Shown: positions 8,537 through 18,703, counted from the stretch's first letter. The stretch: 64,000 nt of DNA from Saturnia japonica (GCA_033032175.1 CM065319.1:17767018-17831017), one strand, 5' to 3'. Notes: generated by a model not told the origin, from the sequence alone. Made by a program: numbers and translations.

Positions 8537-11500
8537 TTACGGCGGCTGTAGGTCATCCCTGACTCGTCGCCGCCGTACGGTTCGTCGACCGCGGGAGGGG
8601 AGCTGTGATGCCTGCTCCCTCTCCCTCTCCGCCGCCTCCTTCGCGAGCATAACTTCCTCGCAATATGAGACGACGGAGTTCCACCCGTTCTCGCTCTCGG
8701 CCATGGACTTCACAACGGCCGAGAGCGAGAGATCGGAGCCAATCTCCGCGACGAGCTCGCGGCGTGGCGTTTCCCAGGCGGGACATTCTTCGAAAGTGTG
8801 CTGTGCGGTGTCCCTCGCACAGCCACAATGGTGGCACCCTGCTGTCGGTTCCCGGCCTATACGACACAGGTAACTCCCGAAACAGCCGTGTCCCGAGAGC
8901 ACCTGTGTCAGCCGGAATGTCAGGGTGCCGTGACGCCTGGTTAGCCATTCGGCCAATACGGGCCGAACGGCTTCCACTGTTGCCACTCCCGAGCTCGGTC
9001 GCTCAAGTCGTCGGCGCCACTCGTCCACCACTAGGACCTGGTGGAGCTGTGACCTCAGCGCCTCGATTTCCCGAGGCGCGAGTCGTAAACATTGCTCCAG
9101 CGCCTCCACGCGTCGAAGATACAGAGACGCGTGGGCTCTCGCCTCCAGGTCCCAGGGTGGGGATCCGGCTAATAGGGAGGCCGCCTCGAAAGAAATCGTG
9201 CGGTACCCTCGGACGGCTCTGATGGCCATCGCCCGCTGCGGTTTCCGCAATTGGGCGATATTTTTAGCCGTCAAGCTATACGCCCACACGGGGGCCCCAT
9301 ACAGGGCTATGGACCGCACGATCCCTAAATACAGCTTCCGGCAAGTGGAATTAGGCCCCCCCAGGTTGGGTAGCAGACGAGCTAATGCACCCGCTGCTCC
9401 CATGAGACGGGGGGCCAAGTGCCGGAAGTGCTCTTCGAAGGTCCATCGGCTGTCGAGGACGAGGCCGAGATACCTCATTGTCGACTCGACACCGATGGAC
9501 ACGCCTCCCACGACTATTTGAGCTCCTTGAGGCGGCGCATTCCGAGGTCCATGGAAAAACAGGGCCTCGGATTTACGGAGCGCCACCTCCAGCCCCAGAC
9601 GCCGAATCCTACCGACGACTTGAGCGACGCCGGCCGTAGCCAGCATCGTCGCATTGCGGTGCGTCTTCCCCCGGGCTAACACTAGCGTGTCGTCAGCGTA
9701 ACAGACAACGCTGACGCCTCGGAGGAGCGCACCGCGCAACACCCAGTCGTATCCGATGTTCCAGAGAAGGGGCCCTAACACTGACCCCTGGGGAACACCG
9801 GATACGACATCTCGCCGACTCATCCCTCGCTGACCCGGGAAGGTCACGTACCTCTCACTGAGGTACGCCCCGACTATGCGGCGGAGGTAGGACGGCACTC
9901 CATGAAACCGGAGTGCCTCTCTAATTGTAGCCCAGGGCAAGGTGTTAAAAGCGTTGGCGATGTCAAGAGACACCGCCAGAACCACCTCGCCCCGAGCAAT
10001 TGCTTCCTCCGCCTGGATCTTCACACGCATTATGGCGTCAATCGTGGAGCGCCCCTGGCGGAAACCAAACTGGTTATCCGCCAGATCCGGCCCTATCGTT
10101 GTTAAGTGTCGGACGAGGCGGACTGCGATTATTCGCTCGCAGAGCTTCGCCACATCGTCCAACAACACTATGGGCCGGTATGCGGACGGAGAGTCCGCAG
10201 GGCGCCCCTCTTTCTTCAGCAGGACTAGTTTGCCGGTTTTCCATACACGCGGAAACCGGCCCTGTTGAAGACACGCTGTGAAGATCCCCAAAAGTCGGGG
10301 CTCGAGGGCCTCTAGAGCCAGGACCCATGCACGACCAGGTATGCCGTCCGGTCCTGGGGCGGTGTTTTTTGCATGCATGCGTTTCACCGCCGCCCTCAGC
10401 TCTTCCCGGGTCACCTCGGGTGCATCGTCGTCGCCCTCCGCGTTGGGCATGGCTGCGAACGGAGCCATCGTGGGAGGTGTATGCTCTGCCCCCGAAGGAA
10501 ACAGAGCGGCCACTACATCTTGGAGGAGCTCTGGCTGGAGACTCTTTGTTATCGGGGGAGCCCATTGGCGTAATTTGCCACGTACCATTCGGTACGGGCG
10601 CCCCCATGGATTCCGGTTGAGCGTCTCCAGCTGCTCCTCCCTGGCCAGAGCTTTCGCCTGCTCAATGGCCTTTTTGAGCGCCAACTTGGCCGCTCTGTAC
10701 CCTTCGTAGAGTTCTATCTCTCTGGCGGACGCGTCCTGCGTGCGACCCCGCCTGCGCCGCTCTCTGGTGTACTGGCGCCGAACCGCCACACACGCGGCAC
10801 GCAATTGCGCGATTTCGGCGGTCCACCAGTACACTTGACGCCTGGCTGGCATCGGCCCCTTTATTCGGGGCATCGCCGCGTCGCAGACACGCGTCATATC
10901 TGCGCGCAGTGACTCCGCCTCTTCGTTGACATCAGCAAGCCTGTCGGGCGGTTCACCGGAAACCCAGGCCTGCATGACGGCAGCTTCCAGAAGTACCTCA
11001 CGGTCTAGGCGCTTCAATGCCCAACGCGGACCGTCCTCTACGGAGGTCCTACGGGCCGGTACATCCGAGGCCCGGGTGGAGATGTCGAACCGTATATATC
11101 GGTGGTCCGACAACGTCTCCACTCCCTCAAGGACTGTCCAGCCCCGAACTCGGCGTGCTAAAGCAGGGCTTGCAAACGTAATATCCACTATAGAACCGCC
11201 CTGCTGTCGCACGCACGTGTTAACGGACCCCCGATTGAGGACAAGTAGGCCCATTAATATAGCCCACTCCTCCAGAGCCTCACCCCTAGCGTCCGTTGAC
11301 GGGGAACCCCAAGCTGTTGATTTAGCGTTAAAGTCCCCGAGGACCAGGACGGGGTGAGGATGGATACGACCGACAACGATTTGCATCTCCCCGAGGAATC
11401 CCTCAAAGTCAGCGAGACTTCTACTTGGGGGCATATACACCCCTACTACGACCATGTCACCGAGATGTGCTGCTACGTACCCCCGACCCCTCGAGATGTT

Positions 11501-11704
11501 GGAGAAAGGCGGGGCACCAGCAGCGGCCTGGGACACTAAGGCCACCGAACCGTCCAAGTCACCCACCCAGTTATCTGCCGGTGGAACATAGTACGGCTCG
11601 GCCATCACGGCGATGTGGATCAACCACTGCGCCATGCTCTGGAACAAGAGGTCTTGAGCTCTGGCACAGTGGTTGAGATTACCTTGTAAGAAATTGAGTG
11701 CCAT
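8537..11704 (-). CDS. SART-type ORF2: endonuclease and reverse transcriptase (1,055 aa)
   Basis: This enzyme nicks telomeric DNA and copies the element RNA at the nick (target-primed reverse transcription). The start is the ATG at 11704, within TAATAATG; the frame is open a little further up, but this ATG matches copy 1. The AP-type endonuclease occupies about residues 1-230: LQGNLNH near 6, AEPY near 35, GDFNAKSTAWG near 124 and SDHRY near 199. The RT spans about 445-720: TAPGPDG, YRPIVLLDD, SLDIANAF (first catalytic Asp), GVPQGSVLGP, and YADD near 669. A terminal zinc finger, C-X2-C-X8-H-X4-C, lies near 957-974. The C-terminus is very basic (RRTVRRRRVR). There is no RNase H domain, as usual for R1-clade elements. 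All key residues are present. Confidence 0.93.
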   Translation of the reverse strand: MALNFLQGNLNHCARAQDLLFQSMAQWLIHIAVMAEPYYVPPADNWVGDLDGSVALVSQAAAGAPPFSNISRGRGYVAAHLGDMVVVGVYMPPSRSLADFEGFLGEMQIVVGRIHPHPVLVLGDFNAKSTAWGSPSTDARGEALEEWAILMGLLVLNRGSVNTCVRQQGGSIVDITFASPALARRVRGWTVLEGVETLSDHRYIRFDISTRASDVPARRTSVEDGPRWALKRLDREVLLEAAVMQAWVSGEPPDRLADVNEEAESLRADMTRVCDAAMPRIKGPMPARRQVYWWTAEIAQLRAACVAVRRQYTRERRRRGRTQDASAREIELYEGYRAAKLALKKAIEQAKALAREEQLETLNRNPWGRPYRMVRGKLRQWAPPITKSLQPELLQDVVAALFPSGAEHTPPTMAPFAAMPNAEGDDDAPEVTREELRAAVKRMHAKNTAPGPDGIPGRAWVLALEALEPRLLGIFTACLQQGRFPRVWKTGKLVLLKKEGRPADSPSAYRPIVLLDDVAKLCERIIAVRLVRHLTTIGPDLADNQFGFRQGRSTIDAIMRVKIQAEEAIARGEVVLAVSLDIANAFNTLPWATIREALRFHGVPSYLRRIVGAYLSERYVTFPGQRGMSRRDVVSGVPQGSVLGPLLWNIGYDWVLRGALLRGVSVVCYADDTLVLARGKTHRNATMLATAGVAQVVGRIRRLGLEVALRKSEALFFHGPRNAPPQGAQIVVGGVSIGVESTMRYLGLVLDSRWTFEEHFRHLAPRLMGAAGALARLLPNLGGPNSTCRKLYLGIVRSIALYGAPVWAYSLTAKNIAQLRKPQRAMAIRAVRGYRTISFEAASLLAGSPPWDLEARAHASLYLRRVEALEQCLRLAPREIEALRSQLHQVLVVDEWRRRLERPSSGVATVEAVRPVLAEWLTRRHGTLTFRLTQVLSGHGCFGSYLCRIGREPTAGCHHCGCARDTAQHTFEECPAWETPRRELVAEIGSDLSLSAVVKSMAESENGWNSVVSYCEEVMLAKEAAEREREQASQLPSRGRRTVRRRRVRDDLQPP

Positions 11705-11709
11705 TATTA
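11702..11709 (-). promoter_or_regulatory. TAATAATG double-stop/start junction of ORF1 and ORF2
   Basis: ORF1 ends at TAA (11709-11707). A second in-frame TAA follows and overlaps the ORF2 ATG (11704-11702), recreating the TAATG motif of copy 1. If ribosomes stop at the first TAA, reinitiation begins three bases downstream; on readthrough, the second TAA gives the classic overlap. Confidence 0.8.
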
Positions 11710-14421
11710 TTGATGACACTCCATTTCGCCTTCATGGGAAGTCGCCGGCGTCTCAGTGACAACCGATGACGTCGAGGGCTGGGCCGAGTTCTTACCCCTG
11801 CTCCTGCCCCTATTCTTCTTCGCCCCGTTTTTGGTTGAGGGCGCAGGCTTACCACAATCCCTGCTACCCACTCGATGGGCAGCAGGACTGCCTGAAGCTG
11901 CGCAAACCGCACAGTGTGGCTCCGCACTGCACTCAACGGCTTTATGCCCCGGTTGACTGCACCGGAAGCATAGCTGACTACAGTCAACCTGGCAGGTGCA
12001 TTTATTGCCCAGATGTCCGGCTTGTAAGCATCTAAAGCATTTTCGAGACCGAGGCTCCAAGAGCTTAATTTGTGCCGACACCCACCCAATCAGAAGTCGT
12101 CGGCCGTCCGTGACTTTTTTCGCTGCCGCTACAGGACAAGAAACTACAGCCGTACAGAGCCCCCTTAGCCCTGGACGTACTCCATTCGTTTTCACCTGCT
12201 CCCGGGGACATCCGCCAGTCTCGGCCACAGCAGCGATAACTTCATCTGCTGTGACGGATTCGTCTAGGCCCGAGATACGAATGTCTGCACACCTCATGGG
12301 CCTGGATATTTTAATGCCCTCTGCTGGAAGCACCTCTTTAAATCTGGCTGCCAGGGCATCTGCTTTATCTCCACTGGCGGCACCAGGAATCTGGACAAGG
12401 TAACCACCGTTCGCTGCTCTCCTCCAACGGATCCCTTCAATACCCAGGTCAGCCAGCTTGACGTTGGTTTTTATTCCTTGGAGCACCTGCAAGTAGGAAA
12501 AACCCTTCTTCTCCGCCTCCGGCTGCAGAGTAACTGACACCGCAGTTGTTCTTGGTGCTCGGAGTTTACGGCCCTTCTCCTTCTTAGGAGTTGACTTCTT
12601 CGATTTAGCTGGCTTTTTAGGGCGACCGTTCTTACCAACTAGCACCCATTCCCCTTCTACGGGTTTAGGCACTACCGGCTGCTCCCTATTTGTGGAAGGA
12701 GCTAACGAAGCTGGAATTGCCGTAGCATTGTTAGCCTTCTCCTTGGTTCCTCTTTTTACGTTTTTGACGGCTGACAACGGAGGAGTTGGAAGTTTAGAGG
12801 ACCGTTCTTCAGGTACGAGTACTGCTTTTGCATTAGCATTCCTACGATCTGCGGCCAATGGAGGTCGCATCCGCTCCTCCGGCGGGAGCCTGTTCTCCAT
12901 AGCCTCTAGCCGAGCGAACATTATGTTTTCCATTCGGAGCATCGCCTGCTCGAATCTTTCAGCAGAGACTACTTGAGGCGGCTCCATCTGAATCCTCGAC
13001 TCGCGCGGCTGCGGCAGGGGAGGAAATTCCTCCCTCGCCGCCTTCTTGCGAGGTGGCACAATCTGCTGCCCGGGCACCGTAATGGGCTGTGACGCCTGTG
13101 CTTGAGGGTGCAGCTGGCTTATTTGCACTCTCATATCAGCTAGCTCCTTTCGAAGCTCCGCCATCTCCGTCTGTTGACGGAGTAAGTCCTCTTTTAGGCG
13201 GTCATTGTCCGCTTTTAAGCGAGCCGTTTCACTATTTGTGGTCCGGCATTGGAGCACTTCCAAGATCTCTTTTAAAGAGTCTGCAGCATGGTTTAAGGCT
13301 TTTTGGAAAGTCCCCTTCAGATTGCCGGATTTCTTGGCTACTTTTAGAACCACCTCTACGCTCTTTTTAGCCAATTCGTTCAGGTCAAGAGTAGCCTCCG
13401 GTTGATTTGTACCATGCGCCCTAGTGGCAACTCGGAGTTGCCTGGCTTCCTCATCCAGGTCTGCCACCTCTTGCTCCGCACGGAGACGGAGCTCTTCCTG
13501 CTCAAGGCGGATTAATTCCTTTTGTGCCACATACTGACCCACATATTTACCTGTGGTCGGAGGGCGACCCCTGCCTTTCTTCGCGGGAGTTATACGAGCA
13601 TCCTTCGTGATATTGTCCGGCTCAACGTCAGAACCCGCCTCTGGGGCAGAACCTTCATCCAAGTTTTTCCCTTTCCGCTTACGGAAAAACTTACTTAAGC
13701 AAGGATACTCACTCCCCTCAATGGATTCAACGGTCTCAAAGGTGTCCGCACTGCAGTTACTACTGTCTGAGAGACATTCAACAGACGCCATTCTTTCAAG
13801 AGCCGGCAGCCTTTCCAGTACAACAATTGGTGAAGCAACAGAAGTCCTTGAGCAAGCCAAAGTCGTCGGAGTAGTTGAGTCTCGCAACAATTCGCCCCCC
13901 CCAGAAAACGCGGGGCAGCCCGGGCCAAGCCCGGAGAGGGATTCTCCAGCACGAGTAGTGCTGGTACCCTCCTGGGGTAGTTTACTATTTACTGTTGCAC
14001 TGTCCATCATGTTTTCTTCATCGGATACCCATTTTCGCGCCAAAGTCATCGTGTTTAAATCCAACTCATGCAAAATTTTGCCCCCCCCAGAAAACGTGGG
14101 GCAGCCCGGGACAAGCCCGGGGAGGGATTCTCCGGTTAAGGTACCCTCCTGGGGTAGTTCAAATTGTAATTTTGCACTATCCATGTTAAACGATCGATCA
14201 GTAGTCCATTTTCGTGCCATAGTCGTCGGTTTATCCATCAGTTCGACATCCAAATCGTTTCCATCAAGAGTCCTTGTACTCGCCAAAGTAGTCGTTGTGT
14301 GTAAATTTCGCAAAGCTTTGCCCCCCCCAGAAAACGTGGGGCAGCCCGAGACGTGCTCGGAGAGGGATTCTCCCGTTAGGGTACCCTCCTGGGGTAGTCG
14401 ATTTTTTAACTTTGCGTCCAT
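11707..14421 (-). CDS. SART-type ORF1, gag-like protein with N-terminal repeats (904 aa)
   Basis: This is the RNA-binding structural protein of copy 2. The ATG at 14421 starts MDAKLKN. The first ~190 residues hold three copies of LPQEGT..GESL...GCP.FSGGG separated by Thr/Ser-rich linkers; this adds length compared with the 725-residue protein of copy 1. Next come an acidic Ser-rich part, a long charged coiled coil (about 300-450), Pro- and Lys-rich stretches, and the conserved CADIRISGLDESVT region. The C-terminus has CCHC knuckles (CFRCLQAGHLGNKC, CFRCSQPGHKAVEC) and a third Cys/His motif. The frame is intact and overlaps the junction to ORF2. The N-terminal repeats are more alike at nucleotide level than the linkers. 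Confidence 0.9.
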   Translation of the reverse strand: MDAKLKNRLPQEGTLTGESLSEHVSGCPTFSGGGKALRNLHTTTTLASTRTLDGNDLDVELMDKPTTMARKWTTDRSFNMDSAKLQFELPQEGTLTGESLPGLVPGCPTFSGGGKILHELDLNTMTLARKWVSDEENMMDSATVNSKLPQEGTSTTRAGESLSGLGPGCPAFSGGGELLRDSTTPTTLACSRTSVASPIVVLERLPALERMASVECLSDSSNCSADTFETVESIEGSEYPCLSKFFRKRKGKNLDEGSAPEAGSDVEPDNITKDARITPAKKGRGRPPTTGKYVGQYVAQKELIRLEQEELRLRAEQEVADLDEEARQLRVATRAHGTNQPEATLDLNELAKKSVEVVLKVAKKSGNLKGTFQKALNHAADSLKEILEVLQCRTTNSETARLKADNDRLKEDLLRQQTEMAELRKELADMRVQISQLHPQAQASQPITVPGQQIVPPRKKAAREEFPPLPQPRESRIQMEPPQVVSAERFEQAMLRMENIMFARLEAMENRLPPEERMRPPLAADRRNANAKAVLVPEERSSKLPTPPLSAVKNVKRGTKEKANNATAIPASLAPSTNREQPVVPKPVEGEWVLVGKNGRPKKPAKSKKSTPKKEKGRKLRAPRTTAVSVTLQPEAEKKGFSYLQVLQGIKTNVKLADLGIEGIRWRRAANGGYLVQIPGAASGDKADALAARFKEVLPAEGIKISRPMRCADIRISGLDESVTADEVIAAVAETGGCPREQVKTNGVRPGLRGLCTAVVSCPVAAAKKVTDGRRLLIGWVSAQIKLLEPRSRKCFRCLQAGHLGNKCTCQVDCSQLCFRCSQPGHKAVECSAEPHCAVCAASGSPAAHRVGSRDCGKPAPSTKNGAKKNRGRSRGKNSAQPSTSSVVTETPATSHEGEMECHQ
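13895..14399 (-). repeat. three GC-rich repeat modules inside ORF1, each able to form hairpins
   Basis: Modules of about 80 bp lie at 13895-13980, 14083-14158 and 14323-14399, with a fourth at 1-85. Each has CCCC..GGGG, a CCCGGG-type inverted repeat, a variable hairpin and CCC-TCCT-GGG in the same order. The CCCGGG stem becomes CCGAG/CTCGG in one module (14346-14350/14356-14360), keeping pairing while changing amino acids. The variable hairpin is CCAGCAC/GTGCTGG at 13946-13952/13958-13964 and CCC/GGG at 14372-14381. Confidence 0.75.
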
Positions 14422-14784
14422 ACTTCCTTACTCCTCTTCCAGTTCGCAGTACGCCTGCCGGGCCGGTATGAAAACCACCAGTCCCGCCAGACGCTGTCCG
14501 GAAATGGGCCCTTGGGACTCAACTTGAGCCCTCATCGGCCCCAACCCGGTACTGAGTGCGCTGCTCACACGCCACACCCAGGAGTATTTATCGGCTCTCC
14601 AGCCTAGATCCGTAGTGTTCAGCGTGACAGGGTCACCTCGAGAAGGATGTGGTTCTTCACCACGCACTACGGTCTTGAGGTGGCAGGCTAAGGCTCTCTC
14701 CGAAAGGAAAGAGCTGTATTGCGCCTGTGAGTCCACCCCCTGCAGATCAGAGATACAAGTACCTCATCACGCCTGCTCGACCCC
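14422..14784 (-). promoter_or_regulatory. 5' UTR / presumed internal promoter of copy 2
   Basis: This 363-bp leader is almost identical to 107-470, which shows that the left-edge element and copy 2 are the same subfamily. It starts at the sense GGGGT junction with telomere repeat. Confidence 0.65.
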
Positions 14785-14843
14785 AACCTAACCTAACCTA
14801 ACCTAACCTAACCTAACCTAACCTAACCTAACCTAACCTAACC
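14785..14843 (+). repeat. innermost telomeric repeat tract (CCTAA)n, about 12 units
   Basis: This is the last telomere repeat in the window. It ends in AACC at 14843 and is joined directly to the AT-rich repeat that starts at 14844. Confidence 0.96.
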
Positions 14844-16154
14844 AACGTGTAATATTATACATATTTATAAGTCGTAGTTTCTTAAAACTCGAATAACTTA
14901 TTATTGAATGAAGATATTATGATATATTGTTTTTATAAGGACCAAGTATCTCAGTAGTAAAACAAAAAAGAAATTATGAAGTAGATTTAGCTTGCACAGG
15001 CAAACAACTATTATTTTATTTATATAGATTTATATCATTTAAAGTTATTATTATTTTCGGTGAATGTACAGAGCAGAAATTATTTCGGGACATCACCTGC
15101 ATTCAAGTAATGATCCATCCTATACTACCCTTTTAACTATAAAAAGTGCCGGCACTTTAACGGCAAATTAGTAATGTGCTTTGGAAGCCTATTATAAAAA
15201 CCTAACACAATTACCTAAAAAAATTACAAAATACAATCGACATCGAAACTGTTTATATAGAAAATTTGCATGTAAGGATGGTTTATCAAAGGAAATAAAA
15301 ATGGCATAATTCAAAAATGGTATATTAATCAAAAAATTTATTACCAACTTACATATATTAACATTGGGTAATCTCGAAACGCGACAAAACAAATAAAATC
15401 ACTATGAAGATGTTTATTTTGTTGCTATGTATATGGTGGTTGAACCCCTACCACTCCACTTGATTATGGGTACTTCAATTATGACATTTGTCCCTATAAT
15501 CAAAAATGAAATCGAAATTCCGACTTTCGAATTTTCCCCATTTTTCAATTCCTGGACCACGGTTCGTCGCCATCTCAACAGTCGGTATAAAATATAAGAT
15601 TATTATTTAAAAATTTAATCAATTACTATAGATTAGTCTAAATAAGAACATTCTCTTCACTCCAACACACTGAAAGATGTTTGTCTATAAATGCTACTTG
15701 AGGATAAATGATGTCTACCATCTAAGACACCCAAGTCAACATCACCTGCACGGATTGTACCCTTCTGAGAAAGGAACAAGGAAAGTTCGAGAGCTGGACG
15801 ATAGCTCTATAGCAGCCTTACTGTGGCCACTTTCTGTTTACGGAGTGTGCTGGCAAAAGTTCGGCAACAAATAGTTTTTGAGATTTTTTTTTTTTTCATT
15901 TTTGAGGTAAGGCATGTCTGTCTTGGAATTGTATATGAATTTTCAAAATATAAATTATTTGTTTCTGAAATGTTCACGGTTCACACTTTTTTTTTTTAAC
16001 GTGGAGAAACCAGTCATGTGTACACACCCGCCCGGGGGAGGACGAGTGGTTATGTGAGACTCTTACTCACTAAAACTCCACGGTGTACCTCAGTCGCCTT
16101 AGAGATGCGACATGGGCTCGCGGTTGCATTCAACCACGTCGCCCCGCCGGTAGG
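14844..16154 (+). repeat. truncated direct copy of the 6.1-kb unit (R1)
   Basis: This matches 18938-20248 almost base for base and includes the 65-codon ORF (15677-15874), the antisense RT-tail-like ORF (15192-15392, shortened by an extra A) and the start of the SART-type 3' end (15988-16154). It begins at the telomere junction and ends where the sequence turns back on itself. Confidence 0.9.
15988..16154 (-). mobile_element. SART-type 3' end fragment in R1
   Basis: A short poly(A) is followed by the terminal fold: GTGGAG/CTCCAC closing (16001-16006/16076-16081) and GTGAG/CTCAC (16054-16058/16066-16070). It is a relative of the third subfamily at 6797-6877. It is cut at the 16154/16155 turnaround. 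Confidence 0.75.
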
Positions 16155-16594
16155 TAAATGTATAGCAGAAAAAATATGCTCCTTTTCATTCATTTGATCA
16201 CTAAATATATATGGCATATGATTTTGACAAAAGTAAATTTTGTGAGCAAAATTTTGCAGTCCATCGATATGAATATGCAAGTTGCTTTAGATACTTTAAC
16301 GGAATTAAAGAAGTTTATGATAAAAATTAGAACCGACGCAAATTTTGAGGAAATTGTAAATGATGCCATGAAAATTGCCCAGAATTATTGACCAAATTGA
16401 TCCAGACCCCTAAGACGTCGTAAGACTCCAAAGAGTTTTGATTATGAACACGAAGACCATACTACACATTATCCGAAGACCGCTTTTAAAATTAATATAT
16501 TTTTTTAAAATAGGTATTTTTTTAATATTGGATCAAGCTTTATCCTCCGTAGAAAGATTTAATTTATTGAATAATCAAAATGACGTGTTTAAAG
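16155..16594 (+). pseudogene. hAT transposase fragment in R2
   Basis: The frame at 16158-16391 encodes LLFIHLITKYIWHMILTKV, then LDTLTELKKFM and IRTDANFEEIV, typical of ZMYM1-like hAT proteins of insects. It carries on as ALSSVERFNLLNNQNDVFK in other frames to about 16594, where the SART-type fragment starts. It is the same segment as 20403-20844 in reverse. Confidence 0.75.
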
Positions 16595-16919
16595 ACGAAC
16601 GGGCGGCAGGAGAAGGCGATTCGTCCGCCATAGCCGAACCAGGGAAGACGCGGGGGGGTCTTTCCATTGCACAGGTTCGGCAGCTGTGAGAGACAGTTAG
16701 GGTTGTACTGAATTGTATCCCTTTTGCGGTGGTCCGGCAGTAGTAGCTGGGCCTACCGGCGGGGCGACGTGGTTGAATGCAACCGCGAGCCCATGTCGCA
16801 TCTCTAAGGCGACTGAGGTACACCGTGGAGTTTTAGTGAGTAAGAGTCTCACATAACCACTCGTCCTCCCCCGGGCGGGTGTGTACACATGACTGGTTTC
16901 TCCACGTTAAAAAAAAAAA
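16595..16919 (+). mobile_element. SART-type 3' end fragment in R2
   Basis: This is the reverse complement of the fragment at 20079-20402 and ends in an A-run (about 16909-16919). It is 5'-truncated and holds 3' UTR only. Confidence 0.75.
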
Positions 16920-18703
16920 GTGTGAACCGTGAACATTTCAGAAACAAATAATTTATATTTTGAAAATTCATATACAATTCCAAGACAGACATGCCTTACC
17001 TCAAAAATGAAAAAAAAAAAAATAAAAAACTATTTGTTGCCGAACTTTTGCCAGCACACTCCGTAAACAGAAAGTGGCCACAGTAGGCTGCTATAGAGCT
17101 ATCGTCCAGCTCTCGAACTTTCCTTGTTCCTTTCTCAGAAGGGTACAATCCGTGCAGGTGATGTTGACTTGGGTGTCTTAGATGGTAGACATCATTTATC
17201 CTCAAGTAGCATTTATAGACAAACATCTTTCAGTGTGTTGGAGTGAAGAGAATGTTCTTATTTAGACTAATCTATAGTAATTGATTAAATTTTTAAATAA
17301 TAATCTTATATTTTATACCGACTGTTGAGATGGCGACGAACCGTGGTCCAGGAATTGAAAAATGGGGAAAATTCGAAAGTCGGAATTTCGATTTCATTTT
17401 TGATTATAGGGACAAATGTCATAATTGAAGTACCCATAATCAAGTGGAGTGGTAGGGGTTCAACCACCATATACATAGCAACAAAATAAACATCTTCATA
17501 GTGATTTTATTTTGTTTTGTCGCGTTTCGAGATTACCCAATGTTAATATATGTAAGTTGGTAATAAATTTTTTGATTAATATACCATTTTTGAATTATGC
17601 CATTTTTATTTCCTTTGATAAACCATCCTTACATGCAAATTTTCTATATAAACAGTTTCGATGTCGATTGTATTTTGTAATTTTTTTAGGTAATTGTGTT
17701 AGGTTTTATAATAGGCTTCCAAAGCACATTACTAATTTGCCGTTAAAGTGCCGGCACTTTTTATAGTTAAAAGGGTAGTATAGGATGGATCATTACTTGA
17801 ATGCAGGTGATGTCCCGAAATAATTTCTGCTCTGTACATTCACCGAAAATAATAATAACTTTAAATGATATAAATCTATATAAATAAAATAATAGTTGTT
17901 TGCCTGTGCAAGCTAAATCTACTTCATAATTTCTTTTTTGTTTTACTACTGAGATACTTGGTCCTTATAAAAACAATATATCATAATATCTTCATTCAAT
18001 AATAAGTTATTCGAGTTTTAAGAAACTACGACTTATAAATATGTATAATATTACACGTTCTTCTGTCGTTCACAAATAGTAAAGTATGAAAACATTTTAT
18101 TACAAAAAAATTAACCCCGACAGTTTCTTGCCGGTTTCTTTATCGGTACTAGTGTATAGACACACATTCATGTCTGAAATGAATAATACATTTTTGTTTT
18201 GATTTGATGCAGTTGTCTCGCGAGCAGATTTGTCTGACCATACAAGTTCATTGCCATCACTAATTATAGAAAGTGAACAACAGATAAACAAACATGATGA
18301 ACCCGAAGAGTATTACGAGAACTTCATCCAAAAATTTAAAAAAATATACCACCATTTATTTATACTAGGGCGGAACTTCCTTTTAGTTCCTTTGATGAGC
18401 TGGAAACGCAGATTGGTGAGTATTAAGTATCAATTTCTTCATTATTAGTAAGCCATGATTCTTGGTAACTCATAATCACAGAAAAATAATGTTGTGGTGT
18501 GAAAGAAGATATAGTGACATGGATTGAGAAAGGGATGCTTAGATGGTTTGGACATGTAGAAAGGATGTATGAAAGAAGAGTGACTAAACAAATTTACAAG
18601 TCGAGCGTGAATGGAAGCGTTCCGCCCTAGTATAAATAAATGGTGGTATATTTTTTTAAATTTTTGGATGAAGTTCTTGTAATACTCTTCGGGTTCATCA
18701 TGT

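Larger units (their letters stand above)
8188..14784 (-). mobile_element. SART-type telomeric non-LTR retrotransposon, both ORFs open (copy 2)
   Basis: This ~6.6-kb element has telomere repeat on both sides. Minus-strand order is 5' UTR (14784-14422), ORF1 (14421-11707), ORF2 (11704-8537), 3' UTR (8536-8206) and poly(A). Neither ORF carries a stop or frameshift, so this is the best candidate in the window for an active element. Its length is close to the 6.7 kb reported for Bombyx SART1. Its 3' UTR is nearly the same as that of copy 1, while its ORF1 and 5' UTR differ. Confidence 0.88.
16155..18619 (-). repeat. inverted copy of the unit (R2)
   Basis: This is the reverse complement of 18620-20844, continuing at its far end (18376-18619) with sequence equivalent to 24776-25013. 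It therefore forms a 2.2-kb inverted repeat with copy A around a 244-bp spacer, and a second 1.3-kb inverted repeat with R1. Contents on the + strand are a hAT fragment (16155-16594), the SART-type 3' end (16595-16919), the repeat ORFs in reverse, and an RT tail (about 18507-18617). Confidence 0.9.

Noticed and set aside
571..14784. TRAS instead of SART
   Set aside because: Both target telomere repeats and have a similar ORF2. The TAATG overlap favours SART, but I could not run a phylogeny, so the choice is provisional.
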